From: Verrucomicrobiota bacterium
GTDB taxonomy: Bacteria > Verrucomicrobiota > Verrucomicrobiia > Opitutales > Opitutaceae
DNA: 64,000 bases
Direction: 5' to 3'
Assembly: GCA_023416735.1 (NCBI GenBank)
Contig: JAEZGX010000001.1
Coordinates: 114,439 to 178,438 of the forward strand
Shown: in pieces, positions 16,738 to 25,344 of the stretch
Layout: every line of letters begins with the position of its first letter
Numbering within the stretch: position 1 is the first letter of the stretch
Made by a program: the position numbers and the translations under genes
The notes under the pieces: model-generated
Databases searched by the model: none
What the model was told of the DNA's origin: nothing
The model's input: only the letters and a program-made list of their open reading frames with translations

Positions 16738-17637
16738 TTATGTTCCCGGCTGCTCTTCCTTGTCCGACACCACCTCCGGCGCGGACAACGGAATCTTCGG
16801 CGACCACTTCGACCATTCCTTTTGCGGATCTCGCACCAGCTCGAACTCCGCCCCGTCCGGCGCCAGCGGCGCCAGCGCTCCGTCCGGCGTAACAAATGCC
16901 ACTCCGCCCGACAGCAGCGCCTGCAACGACGTGCTTTTCAACTCCGCTCCCAACAGCCCCGCCTTGAACTCGAATCCGCCCGCATTCCAAAACCGCGTAT
17001 TCGCCCGCACCAAATTCGCATACGGGCCTTCGACATGGATGCGCACCAGCACTGCCGTCGCATCGTCCGCCAGACGCGTCGTCTCCACGGTGCCGACTCG
17101 CATTTCGCGATAGTAAACGCCCGAGCCCGTCTTCAATGACCCGAGTTCGCTCGACCTCAAAATAAACGTCCTCCCTTCCTTCGGCAGCTCCGGCGGCGGC
17201 ATCCGCTCCAAGCCCACAAATCGCTTCGCCAGTTCGCCCACCCCCGGCCGCACATTCAACCGCGCTCCGGTCAGCAGCGTATCCAAACCGCGTATACCAG
17301 CCACCCCGATCTCCGGCTGCACGATCCAGAACATCGCTCCTTCGCGTGCGATGCCTTCCGCCGACCGATCCAGCCGGACGCGCACAATCACCCCGTCGAG
17401 TTCCGGCTTCAACGTCACCGCCGTCACGCTGCCCACCACCACGCCTTTGTAATGCAGCTCGGTTTTTCCCGCCGCCACGCCGGACCCATCGGCAAACTCG
17501 ACCTCGATTTCCGGTCCGCGATTTTTCAGCTCTCGAGCAATCATCCACCCGCCCACCGCCAGCGCCACCAGCGGCACGACCCATACGAGCGGAAACCGCG
17601 GCGCCCGACTCACCTTCACTGCCGGCGCCGTGCTCAT
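16738..17637 (-). CDS. MCE-domain protein, PqiB-like
   Basis: A 299-residue protein with one N-terminal membrane anchor (about residues 15-36) followed by MCE domains, which bind or channel lipids between inner and outer membranes. The first MCE domain starts at GPEIEVEFADGSGVAAGKTE (about 42-120) and the second at RTFILRSSELGSLKTGSGVY (about 150-235). Escherichia coli PqiB has three MCE domains and about 546 residues, so this is a short two-domain version. Its ATG overlaps the stop of the upstream pqiA-like gene by 4 bp (ATGA). The operon is pqiA-like, pqiA-like, pqiB-like. A PqiC-type lipoprotein is not visible. Confidence 0.88.
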   Translation of the reverse strand: MSTAPAVKVSRAPRFPLVWVVPLVALAVGGWMIARELKNRGPEIEVEFADGSGVAAGKTELHYKGVVVGSVTAVTLKPELDGVIVRVRLDRSAEGIAREGAMFWIVQPEIGVAGIRGLDTLLTGARLNVRPGVGELAKRFVGLERMPPPELPKEGRTFILRSSELGSLKTGSGVYYREMRVGTVETTRLADDATAVLVRIHVEGPYANLVRANTRFWNAGGFEFKAGLLGAELKSTSLQALLSGGVAFVTPDGALAPLAPDGAEFELVRDPQKEWSKWSPKIPLSAPEVVSDKEEQPGT

Positions 17638-18164
17638 CGCGCCGCCTCCGTCGTTGCATGCCCGCGCCACAACACCCGCGGGTCGAAGGCATGCGTCGCC
17701 AGGGCCGTCAGCACCACCGCCAGCGCAAACGCCGCGATCCCGCGCCCAGGTTCGATGTTCGAAAACACTCCGAAGCGCACCAATCCCGCCAAAAATGCCA
17801 CGAGAAACACGTCCAGCATCGACCACCGTCCGATAAAATCCAACGCGCCATACACCCGCGTCAGCCGCCGCGGATCCCGCACTTTTCCGCGATGCGCCGC
17901 GATGAGCAGCCAGCCGAGTCCCGCGAGTTTCGCCACCGGAATCACGATGCTCGCGATGAACACGATCGCCGCGATCGCCCAAAACTCCTGCCGCCACAGC
18001 TCGACCGTCCCCGAAAAAATTGTGTCCGTCCGCGTCTGTCCCATCGTCCGCGTCGTCAAAATCGGCAGCACATTTGCGGGCACCAGCATCGCCGCCGCCG
18101 CGATCGCGAACGCCGTCGGATTCGCCAGCCGCTCCGTTCGCAGGCGCAACAAGCGTCCGTTCAT
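17634..18164 (-). CDS. PqiA-like membrane protein, second half-size copy
   Basis: A 176-residue inner-membrane protein with about four hydrophobic segments, matching one PqiA domain. The family phrase ANVLPILTTRTMG near residue 30 and the segment FIGRWSMLDVFLVAFLAGLV are typical of PqiA. It lacks the N-terminal CxxC zinc ribbon present in the upstream copy. In E. coli the two PqiA domains are fused in one protein; here they are separate genes joined by ATGA overlaps at both ends (18161-18164 and 17634-17637). They probably form the inner-membrane part of a lipid transport system with the MCE protein. Confidence 0.88.
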   Translation of the reverse strand: MNGRLLRLRTERLANPTAFAIAAAAMLVPANVLPILTTRTMGQTRTDTIFSGTVELWRQEFWAIAAIVFIASIVIPVAKLAGLGWLLIAAHRGKVRDPRRLTRVYGALDFIGRWSMLDVFLVAFLAGLVRFGVFSNIEPGRGIAAFALAVVLTALATHAFDPRVLWRGHATTEAAR

Positions 18165-18781
18165 GACACCGCCGCCTCCCGCGCGGGCACCGCGTTTTCC
18201 GCCGGTTGCAACAAATAGCTTCGCCACGCCAGCAGCAGCGCGAGCGACATCGCGATGTAACACCAAAAGCCCGCACCGATCGTCACGTCCACCAGGGACC
18301 CGAGTTTCGTCAACGCCACGAGCACCGCCAGCACCTGCACTTCCGGCATCGCCCAATACCCGATCGCCCGCGCCGCGCGCAGCACCGCATCGCTCGGCTC
18401 CGCGCCTCCGAACCGGACCCGACACAATTCGACCACCAAGACGATCAACACCGTCAGCGGCACCACGAGCCCGCACAACAACACCCACGTCCCGAGCAGC
18501 GGCATTCCGTTCGCCCACAATCCTTCGACCCCTGTCAGCAACACACCTTCGCGAAACTGCCCGAACTTCCCCGCACTCACAAAGGGCAGCATCAAGGCCG
18601 GTCCCGCGAGCAACAGTCCCGCCAGCGCAAACGCCAGCGCCGCGTCCGTCCCCCATCGCGACCGTCGCGCCAACACCGTCCCGCACCTCACACACAACGC
18701 CCGCTCCCCCGGAGCCAGCGGCACCGGCTGGTGAACCTGCCCGCACAAGGGGCAACTCAAACGCGTGGCGAGAGAGGTCAT
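18161..18781 (-). CDS. PqiA-like membrane protein with zinc ribbon, first half-size copy
   Basis: A 206-residue protein that starts with a zinc-ribbon-like segment (CPLCG at about residues 10-14 and CVRCG near 35). About four membrane segments follow, with the PqiA-type phrase PALMLPFVSAGKFG. ATG 18781 places the ribbon right at the N-terminus, as in PqiA; the frame continues upstream without conserved sequence. It is the first gene of the pqi-type operon and overlaps the next by ATGA. In E. coli pqi genes are induced by redox stress through SoxS; no sox box is visible upstream here. A GC-rich hairpin lies 9 bases before the start codon. Confidence 0.88.
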   Translation of the reverse strand: MTSLATRLSCPLCGQVHQPVPLAPGERALCVRCGTVLARRSRWGTDAALAFALAGLLLAGPALMLPFVSAGKFGQFREGVLLTGVEGLWANGMPLLGTWVLLCGLVVPLTVLIVLVVELCRVRFGGAEPSDAVLRAARAIGYWAMPEVQVLAVLVALTKLGSLVDVTIGAGFWCYIAMSLALLLAWRSYLLQPAENAVPAREAAVS

Positions 18782-18789
18782 GACGAAGC

Positions 18790-18806
18790 GCGGGCCGGAA
18801 GCCCGC
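18790..18806. repeat. Short GC hairpin in the pqi operon leader
   Basis: gcgggc, five bases (cggaa), then gcccgc form a perfect 6-bp stem a few bases before the start codon of the first pqi gene. It resembles short palindromic units seen at gene borders elsewhere in this window. It could reduce translation initiation or be a repeat remnant. Confidence 0.35.
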
Positions 18807-18878
18807 AGGGAAACGCAAATCGCCCGGCGAGCGACCGTTCGCAACGCCTTCGGTTCCCACGAGCCCGCACCGCCTCCG

Positions 18879-20135
18879 CTAGACTTTGCGCAGATAACGG
18901 CTGCCGCTCCCCGCGTTACGTTCGCCACCCCACCAACTCGCGATCGCCCGCTCGCGTCGCCGGCCGTTCAACACCTGCCCCACCCAGGTGGAGCGCACGA
19001 ACAAATCATACGTCGCAAGCGCGATGCCCACCGTCGCGATCGATACGAGGCCGAGCTTCACCGTCCAGTGCAGCGCCACCTCCGCGATCGCCACCTGCAA
19101 CCACACCACGATCGGCAGGTGCACGAGATACATCCAATACGACGAATCAGCGACATAACGGATCCACGGACGCCGCTCCGCGCACAACCGGCGAAAGATC
19201 CCCATCGTGAGCAACACCAGCGACCACATCATCGCCGCATAACTCAGCGCGAAACCCGCTTTCGCCGCCGTGTAGTTCGGATCCGCCGGATCGCCCTGCA
19301 CCCCGCCAAGCCACAACACGCCCGCGATCCCCACCGCCGCAAACAGCCATCGATCCGCCCTCAACCGCGATAGCTCCCAAATCGCATTTCCTTGGCGCGC
19401 TATCAGCCAGCCGAGTCCAAAAAATCCCACATACACCGCCAACACCGGCCAAAGCGGCATCAGCGACTGATCCGGCGTATCCATCCCCCAGAATCGCATG
19501 AACCACAACGCCCCCGCCGTCGGCACTGCCAGCACCGGAATAGCGAGCCGCGACTTCGCCGCCCAACGCGCCACCGCATCCGCGCCCCGCATCATCGCTT
19601 CACCGCCCGCGCCCAACGCCCCCACTCCCGCGCGCACCGCGAGCGCCAACACCGTCAGTAGCGTGAGATAATAAAGAAACCACAGGTGCGATCCCGTGAA
19701 GATCCCCGCCGGCAGCGTCTCGAGTGTTTTGAAACCCGCCACGATGCTCGGCGAAAACTCATAATCTCCCCGCAGGCTCGCGCTGCCCATGAACCAGCCC
19801 GACACCAACAACGGGCGCAGCAAAAACCACCCCGCTATAAACGGCACCACGATTCGCACGAATCGTCCTCGCACGAACTCGCCCACGCTTGTCCGCCGCA
19901 AGGACACGCAGCCGAAGAATCCCGCGAGCAGGAAAAACAGCTCCATCCGAAACGAATGACTGATCGTCACGAAGGTCGCGACCGCCGCGCCCGTCGAAAC
20001 ATCCTGCACCGCCCAACCCATGAAGGTCGGCATGAACGAGAGGCTCGCATGAAACACGACGCCGAGCACCAGCGCGAAGGCCCGCGTCGCATCGAGATAA
20101 TCGAGCCGCCCGGTGAAAAATGTATCCGCTTTCAT
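18879..20135 (-). CDS. Acyltransferase family 3 / OpgC-like membrane protein
   Basis: A 418-residue polytopic inner-membrane protein with about ten hydrophobic segments. The N-terminal RLDYLDATRAFALVLGVVFH, with its conserved Arg and His, is the signature of membrane acyltransferase 3 and OpgC/MdoC proteins. Later landmarks are SHLWFLYYLTLL and YWMYLVHLPIVVW. These enzymes add acyl or succinyl groups to glucans, lipopolysaccharide or other envelope glycans using a cytoplasmic acyl donor. The acceptor is unknown. It follows the exported CIA30-like gene after 54 bp on the same strand and is probably co-transcribed with it. Confidence 0.88.
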   Translation of the reverse strand: MKADTFFTGRLDYLDATRAFALVLGVVFHASLSFMPTFMGWAVQDVSTGAAVATFVTISHSFRMELFFLLAGFFGCVSLRRTSVGEFVRGRFVRIVVPFIAGWFLLRPLLVSGWFMGSASLRGDYEFSPSIVAGFKTLETLPAGIFTGSHLWFLYYLTLLTVLALAVRAGVGALGAGGEAMMRGADAVARWAAKSRLAIPVLAVPTAGALWFMRFWGMDTPDQSLMPLWPVLAVYVGFFGLGWLIARQGNAIWELSRLRADRWLFAAVGIAGVLWLGGVQGDPADPNYTAAKAGFALSYAAMMWSLVLLTMGIFRRLCAERRPWIRYVADSSYWMYLVHLPIVVWLQVAIAEVALHWTVKLGLVSIATVGIALATYDLFVRSTWVGQVLNGRRRERAIASWWGGERNAGSGSRYLRKV

Positions 20136-20189
20136 GATATCGTTTTTTTCGGCGCGTGTCTCTGTGCGCCCTGCGATTTCAGCCCGCGC

Positions 20190-20792
20190 TCAATAAAACC
20201 CGATTTCGTCCACCTCGTAGGAAAACGCATCCTTCGCCATGCCGAACGCCACCAGGTTCACGCTCGTGATCGTCCTCAGATTCAGCGGCGTCTGCTCCGA
20301 CCAAGCTCGCTTCATGTCCTTGAACGCCAGCCGCACTTCCTGAAACTCGCCGCGCTTCGCCGCCACCGGCCCACCCGTGTGGAAATCGAAATTCACCACG
20401 TCCGAGCTCGCGACCTGCACCGACAGCAGGCCTTTGTTCACCTTCACCCGCAGCCGCACGCCTTGATAAGCGCTCACGTCCTGCGGCTGCATGTCCGCCG
20501 CTAGCATCAGAGGAATACTGATAAACGCCGGCACGCCCCGTCCCGGCACCAGTTCTCCTTCAACCCTCAACACACCATCCACGCAGGTTAGCTTCGCCTG
20601 CGACCGACTGCCGAGATCCTTGTCGGTAAACAACAATCGGTCCGCGCCGTGCCGCTGCACGTCCGAGAAATCGTCGACGAGTGCCGGCACCGCACCATTC
20701 GCCGACATCGGACGGAGCGCGCTGAAAAGGATCGCGACGATGATCGTCACCTTCATCCAGCGACGAATAAACAGACTTTGAGAGGAGTTCAT
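20190..20792 (-). CDS. Exported CIA30-like (galactose-binding-fold) protein
   Basis: A 200-residue protein with an N-terminal signal peptide (membrane segment about residues 13-30, then MSANGA). The mature part follows the CIA30 / NADH-dehydrogenase-assembly-factor-30 pattern of a galactose-binding-like jelly roll: VDDFSD at the start, DGVLRVEGELVPGRG, a DVSAYQGVRLRVKV strand, and VDEIGFY at the very end. In bacteria this domain is usually a carbohydrate- or ligand-binding module rather than an assembly factor. ATG 20792 is preferred since it starts the signal sequence. It is the first gene before an OpgC-like acyltransferase, so a glycan-related role is possible. Confidence 0.75.
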   Translation of the reverse strand: MNSSQSLFIRRWMKVTIIVAILFSALRPMSANGAVPALVDDFSDVQRHGADRLLFTDKDLGSRSQAKLTCVDGVLRVEGELVPGRGVPAFISIPLMLAADMQPQDVSAYQGVRLRVKVNKGLLSVQVASSDVVNFDFHTGGPVAAKRGEFQEVRLAFKDMKRAWSEQTPLNLRTITSVNLVAFGMAKDAFSYEVDEIGFY

Positions 20793-20979
20793 TTGGGTAG
20801 TGGTTTCTGAGGATTGATGTGAGTGTTCGCTCAGGAAGTGCCCAACGCCGCCCCCCGGGTGACAAAATTTCCGCAAAAACTTTCACCCTTTCTCGTGCAA
20901 CCCCGCTCCCCCCTGCGCATTTCTCCACATTTCCTGTCACCTCTTCCTCCTTTCCGGGCACTTGAAGGCATCCCATAAC

Positions 20980-22614
20980 ATGCACGCTCCCCGCCCCATG
21001 ATCCCCGCCCTCGGTCCGTCGGATGCCGAACTCGTCGCCGCCACGCTCGCCGGCGACCGGCGCGCCTTCGGCCAAATCGTCGAGCGCTACCAACGCCTCC
21101 TCTGCTCCCTCGCCTACTCCGCCACCGGGCAACTCAGCCAAAGCGAGGATCTCGCCCAAGACGCTTTCGTCGACGCCTGGCGCCAGCTCGCCCACTTGCG
21201 CGAACCCGAAAAACTCCGCTCCTGGCTCTGCGGAATTCTTCGCTTCAAGATCAGTCATCGGCGCCGCGCCGATGGACGCGAGCCCGTCCGACAAGCCGAG
21301 TCGATCGACGACTCCGCCGACTTCCTTGCGTCCGACGATCAACCCGCGCCCGACCTTGCCGCGCACAAGGAAGAACAAGCCCTCATGTGGAGCGCCCTCG
21401 AACGCGTCCCCGAAAACTACCGCGAGCCGCTCATTCTTTATTACCGCGAACATCGCTCCATCGAACACGTCGCCACCGCACTCGATCTCACCGAAGACAC
21501 CGTCAAGCAGCGCCTCGCCCGCGGTCGGAAAATCCTGCAGGAGCAGGTCCTCGCCTTCGTCGAAGGCGCGCTCGAACGCAGCACGCCGGGCCGCGTCTTC
21601 ACCCTCGGCGTCCTCGCCGCGATTCCAGAACTCGCCACGCCGGCCAAAGCTGCCGGCATCGGAGCCGCCGCTGCCGCCCAAGGCGGAATGCTCGCCAAGA
21701 CCACCACGCTCGCCACCCTCATCACTTCGACCTCCGGGCTCGTCTCGGCCGTTCTTACCCTTCGGGCCAATCTCGACCAGTCGCGCACGCCGCGCGAACG
21801 GCGCGCCGTCGTGAAAATCACGATCGCTGCATTCACCTCCGCGATCGCCGCGTTCGTCGCACTCTACCTTCTCCGCTCTGCCGCGTTTCGCTGGTGGGAA
21901 TATCGCGCCCTCTTCGCCGGCATCGCACAGGCGATCGCACTCGCTTTCATGGTGATCTGGCCGCTCGGGCTCGTCGGCGTCATGAAACGCATGCGCGCAC
22001 TCCGCACTGCCGAACGCCGCGCCCATCCGGAATATTTCACCCACGCGATCGATCAGGTCGGTTCCTCCGCCGGCGAATATAAAACCCGCGCACGCTTCTT
22101 CGGCGTGCCTCTCGTTCACATCCGTTTCTCGTCGCCCGACGAAGGTGCTCCGCCCGTTTTCGCCTGGTTCGCCGGCGGCGACCGCGCTTACGGATTGGTC
22201 ATGGCGTGGGGCGGGCTCGCCGTCGCTCCTTTCAGCATTGGAGCCATCTCCGTGGGCTTGGTTTCTCTAGGCAGCGTGGGACTCGGTCTGTTTTCTTTCG
22301 GAAACTTTGTCGCGGGCTATGTCGCCATCGGCGCCACATCGATCGGCGTGAAAACTTACGCGTGGCTCATCGCGACCGGCTGGGAAACCGCGCAAGCCGG
22401 CGGCTTCGCGCTCGCCCGCATCGCCGCCGAAGGTCCGGTCGCATTCGCCCAACACGCCAACGACCCGATCGCTCGATCCATCCTGGCCGACCCGCAGGCC
22501 GAGCAAAACCAAATGGTCTTCATCGCAATCCTTTCGTTGATCGCGCTTCTCCCCATCATCGCCTACTCCCGCGCCGTCCGCCGCCGTTTCGGCAAGTCCG
22601 CGCGCAACGCGTGA
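20980..22614 (+). CDS. ECF sigma factor fused to a C-terminal membrane domain
   Basis: A 544-residue protein from ATG 20980 (a TTG at 20962 and an ATG at 20998 are alternatives). Residues about 15-95 form a sigma region 2 (QIVERYQRLLCSLAYS, DLAQDAFVDAWRQLAHLREP) and about 128-185 a sigma region 4 (LERVPENYREPLILYYREH, TEDTVKQRLARGRKIL). The remaining 350 residues contain several hydrophobic segments, including GAISVGLVSLGSVGLGLFSF-type repeats with glycine every four to five residues, and a last segment near the C-terminus. Free ECF sigma factors are about 180-200 residues. Membrane fusion suggests that activity is controlled in cis, as a membrane-tethered or proteolysed sigma factor, instead of by a separate anti-sigma factor. 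Confidence 0.9.
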   Translation: MHAPRPMIPALGPSDAELVAATLAGDRRAFGQIVERYQRLLCSLAYSATGQLSQSEDLAQDAFVDAWRQLAHLREPEKLRSWLCGILRFKISHRRRADGREPVRQAESIDDSADFLASDDQPAPDLAAHKEEQALMWSALERVPENYREPLILYYREHRSIEHVATALDLTEDTVKQRLARGRKILQEQVLAFVEGALERSTPGRVFTLGVLAAIPELATPAKAAGIGAAAAAQGGMLAKTTTLATLITSTSGLVSAVLTLRANLDQSRTPRERRAVVKITIAAFTSAIAAFVALYLLRSAAFRWWEYRALFAGIAQAIALAFMVIWPLGLVGVMKRMRALRTAERRAHPEYFTHAIDQVGSSAGEYKTRARFFGVPLVHIRFSSPDEGAPPVFAWFAGGDRAYGLVMAWGGLAVAPFSIGAISVGLVSLGSVGLGLFSFGNFVAGYVAIGATSIGVKTYAWLIATGWETAQAGGFALARIAAEGPVAFAQHANDPIARSILADPQAEQNQMVFIAILSLIALLPIIAYSRAVRRRFGKSARNA

Positions 22615-22650
22615 GCTTGCTCCCACCTCGTCGCGACATCTGATAGCTGC

Positions 22651-24198
22651 ATGCGCTTACCCCGCCTGTTCATCGCGACGCTTTGCAGCGTTGCACTCGC
22701 TGCCGTCCTCTTCGCCGCCAACACACCCCACGAGATCGCCTCTGGCACGATCGCCGTCGCTCAGGGACGTCTGAGCGGAGTCAAAGGTGAAGATCCCGCG
22801 ATCACCGTTTTCAAAGGCATCCCGTTCGCCGCCCCGCCGATCGGCGACCTCCGCTGGCGCCCGCCCCAACCACCGGCCCGCTGGGAAGGCGTGCGCAAGG
22901 CCGACACGTTCGGAGCGAGTGCCATCCAAGCCGATCAGCGTTCGCTCGGCCCGTGGACCGAGGAATACATGTTTCGCAATCACACCAGCGAAGACTGCCT
23001 CACGCTCAACATTTGGACCCCCGCCAGGCGTTCCGCCGAGCGCCGCGCCGTCTTCGTCTGGATTCACGGCGGCGCGTATTCCAGCGGCTCCGGCGAGGTG
23101 CTGCTCTACGACGGCGAAGGTCTCGCGAAAAAAGGCATCGTCGTCGTCACGATCAACTACCGCCTCGGTGTATTCGGTTTTCTCGCACACCCCGAGCTCA
23201 CCGCCGAATCCCCGCATCGCGCGTCGGGCAACTACGGCCTGATGGACCAGATTGCTGCGCTCCGCTGGGTTCGCGAAAACATCGCGTCCTTCGGCGGCGA
23301 TCCGAATCGCATCACGATCGCCGGCCAATCCGCCGGCGCCGGGTCCGTTCACCACTTGCTCGTCTCCCCGGAAGCCCAGGGCCTCTTCCACCGCGCGATC
23401 GCACAAAGCGGCCCGTGGCGCCGCTCCGGCGCCAGCCTTCCCCTCTCCGAAGGCGAGGACCAAGGCCGCGCGTTTTCCCGCGCCATTTCCGCGCCGTCAC
23501 TCGCCGAGCTTCGAGCCCTGAGTGCCGAAGAACTTTTTTCCCGTTACCAAGCGCAGCCCGTGCGCTTCCGGCCGATCGTCGATGGCTGGATTGTCCCCGA
23601 TCAAGTCACCGCCATTCACCAACGCGGCGAACAGATCGATGTTCCGCTTCTCACCGGCTGGACCGCCGACGAATCCAGTTCGCAAAAGGGCTACGGCGTC
23701 ACGACCGTCGCCCAGTTCACCGCCGACGCCGCCAAGAACTATGGCGAGCGCGCCATCGATTTCACTCTACTGTATCCAGCATCCAACGACGCCGCGGCGG
23801 GCGAGGCCCAGAAACAAAGCCGTCGAGACGCCGCCCGCGCCGATCTCTACCACTGGACCACCCTGCGCGCGCAGAAAGGCCGGGCCAAGGACTGGGGCTA
23901 CTTTTTCGAGCGCGCCATTCCCTGGCCCGAACACCCTGAATACGGCGCATTTCACTCCGGCGAGCTGCCTTACACCTTCAACAACCTGCGCCTGATGAAC
24001 CGGCCCTGGAATGAGGTCGATCATCGTCTCGCCGAGGAGGTCTCGAGCTACTGGGTCAACTTTGTCGAAAACGGCGACCCCAACGGCCCCGGTCTCCCGC
24101 CTTGGCCCGACGACAACGATCAGCTGCTCCGACTCGGCCACACCACCGCGGCCGAGCCGGTGCTCTCGTCTGAGAAACGCGCATTTTACCTCAAGTAA
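22651..24198 (+). CDS. Type B carboxylesterase, exported
   Basis: A 515-residue protein with a signal peptide (residues 1-23). It has all the type B carboxylesterase landmarks: SEDCLTLNIW, the oxyanion motif FVWIHGGAYSSGS, the nucleophile elbow GQSAGAGS with Ser227, a candidate acid in GWTADESS, and a catalytic His in GAFHSGELPYTFNN. It probably hydrolyses carboxylic esters in the periplasm, and the substrate range in this family is broad. It lies 36 bp after the sigma-factor fusion on the same strand and may be co-transcribed with it. No metal-binding or extra domains are visible. Confidence 0.93.
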   Translation: MRLPRLFIATLCSVALAAVLFAANTPHEIASGTIAVAQGRLSGVKGEDPAITVFKGIPFAAPPIGDLRWRPPQPPARWEGVRKADTFGASAIQADQRSLGPWTEEYMFRNHTSEDCLTLNIWTPARRSAERRAVFVWIHGGAYSSGSGEVLLYDGEGLAKKGIVVVTINYRLGVFGFLAHPELTAESPHRASGNYGLMDQIAALRWVRENIASFGGDPNRITIAGQSAGAGSVHHLLVSPEAQGLFHRAIAQSGPWRRSGASLPLSEGEDQGRAFSRAISAPSLAELRALSAEELFSRYQAQPVRFRPIVDGWIVPDQVTAIHQRGEQIDVPLLTGWTADESSSQKGYGVTTVAQFTADAAKNYGERAIDFTLLYPASNDAAAGEAQKQSRRDAARADLYHWTTLRAQKGRAKDWGYFFERAIPWPEHPEYGAFHSGELPYTFNNLRLMNRPWNEVDHRLAEEVSSYWVNFVENGDPNGPGLPPWPDDNDQLLRLGHTTAAEPVLSSEKRAFYLK

Positions 24199-24214
24199 AC
24201 GCAAACGCGCACGC

Positions 24215-24772
24215 TCACGCCGCCTGCACCAGCGCGCCGAGCCGCGCCGTCTCTCGCGCGAGCTCGGCCACGCGTCGGATTTGCTCCGGATCCGACAACC
24301 GCCCTTCGTCGAACGACGCTCCGGTGGCATAGACAAATCTCGGCACGATCACGCTGCGAAAATCGAGCATGAGGCTGTTCGCAAATCCCATGATCGACAT
24401 GTAGCTGCTCCTGCCCGCGGCCGCGCACAGGAAGCCCACCACCTTCCCTTCCCATGCATGGTTGCCGGTGAGTTCGATGAGATTCTTCAGCACCGCGTTG
24501 CCATCGTAGTTGTAGATCGGCGTCGCCACGATCACGGCAGTCGCCCGGTGGAGCAGCTCACTCAGGAAGCTAACGTGCGGATGGGCATAAGCCGACCCGG
24601 CATCGCAGAACGGCAACGTGTAGTCGCGCAGATCGACGAACGTCACGCGATGCCCGTCCGCCTCGAGCACACGCTGCGCCTCGCGCGCCATGATGCGGCT
24701 GTTGCTGTCGACACTCAGGCTCGCCGAGACAATGACGATCTTAGGCTCAGTAGGAATTGTGAGTTGATTCAT
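24215..24772 (-). CDS. NAD(P)H-dependent FMN reductase, SoxR-controlled
   Basis: A 185-residue flavodoxin-fold protein of the NADPH-dependent FMN reductase family. The N-terminal strand and phosphate loop are IVIVSASLSVDSNSRIMA, and the second FMN-contact loop is ATPIYNYDGNAVLKNLIEL. Such enzymes reduce flavins, quinones or other redox-cycling compounds with NAD(P)H. ATG 24772 is preferred over the upstream extension because the family starts here. The gene is divergent from soxR. The intergenic region contains a perfect sox box inside a promoter with a 19-bp spacer directed at this gene, so it is very probably the direct SoxR target. Confidence 0.9.
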   Translation of the reverse strand: MNQLTIPTEPKIVIVSASLSVDSNSRIMAREAQRVLEADGHRVTFVDLRDYTLPFCDAGSAYAHPHVSFLSELLHRATAVIVATPIYNYDGNAVLKNLIELTGNHAWEGKVVGFLCAAAGRSSYMSIMGFANSLMLDFRSVIVPRFVYATGASFDEGRLSDPEQIRRVAELARETARLGALVQAA

Positions 24773-24787
24773 GGTGAAAACGCCGCG

Positions 24788-24818
24788 ACGGTAGCACCTC
24801 AAGTTAACTTGAGGTCAA
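24788..24818 (-). promoter_or_regulatory. SoxR-dependent promoter with sox box
   Basis: The 20-bp palindrome acctcaagttaacttgaggt (24796-24815) has the same core as the SoxR operator of the E. coli soxS promoter. On the minus strand it sits between TTGACC (24813-24818, -35) and TACCGT (24788-24793, -10). The spacer is 19 bp, the overlong spacing that MerR-family activators correct by twisting DNA. The promoter reads into the FMN reductase gene, whose ATG (24772) lies about 16 bases past the -10 box. Confidence 0.92.
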
Positions 24819-24827
24819 GGGGTGCTC

Positions 24828-25289
24828 ATGAAAAATTGCGAGGTCGCACACGAGTTGAGCGTCGGCGAATTGGCTGCTCGCAGCGGCGTCGCCGTCTCCG
24901 CAATTCACTTCTACGAAACCAAGGGCCTGCTCACGAGCTGGCGAAACTCCACCAACCAGCGCCGCTATCCGCGCGAAGCACTCCGCCGCGTCTCCATCGT
25001 CAAAGTCGCGCAACGCCTCGGCATCCCCCTTGCCTCGATCAAAGCAGCGCTCGACTCATTGCCGAAGGGCCGCACGCCCACGGATCAGGATTGGAAAAAA
25101 CTCTCCGCCCGCTGGCATGCCGAACTCGAAGACCGCATCACCAAGCTGACGCGGCTCCGCGACCACCTCACCGGCTGCATCGGCTGCGGCTGCTTGTCGA
25201 TGAAGCAGTGCCCGCTGCGCAATCCGTCCGACGAACTCGCCGCCCAAGGCCCGGGCCCTCAACTCATCGAACCGAGCGGAGAAGATTAG
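24828..25289 (+). CDS. soxR: Redox-sensing MerR-family activator SoxR
   Basis: A 153-residue protein from ATG 24828, with AAGGGG six bases upstream; a GTG at 24822 is an alternative. Residues 10-78 form the MerR winged helix-turn-helix (SVGELAARSGVAVSAIHFYE, then RRYPREALRRVSIVKVAQRLG), followed by a dimerisation helix. The [2Fe-2S] cluster motif has Cys117, Cys120, Cys122 and Cys128 within CIGCGCLSMKQCPL, the same spacing as E. coli SoxR. Oxidation of the cluster by redox-cycling compounds or superoxide should activate the sox-box promoter of the divergent FMN reductase. No soxS is present, as in most non-enteric bacteria. Confidence 0.97.
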   Translation: MKNCEVAHELSVGELAARSGVAVSAIHFYETKGLLTSWRNSTNQRRYPREALRRVSIVKVAQRLGIPLASIKAALDSLPKGRTPTDQDWKKLSARWHAELEDRITKLTRLRDHLTGCIGCGCLSMKQCPLRNPSDELAAQGPGPQLIEPSGED

Positions 25290-25344
25290 CGCCGTTGCTC
25301 CCGTGCGCGTTGAGCGGTAGAATTACCCCTCAGCGCCCCAAAAG

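Noticed and set aside
16738..18276. A single long minus-strand frame covering the MCE protein and upstream DNA
   Set aside because: The first 210 residues lack any family similarity, and the region is fully explained by two pqiA-like genes in another frame with ATGA overlaps. The MCE protein starts at 17637.
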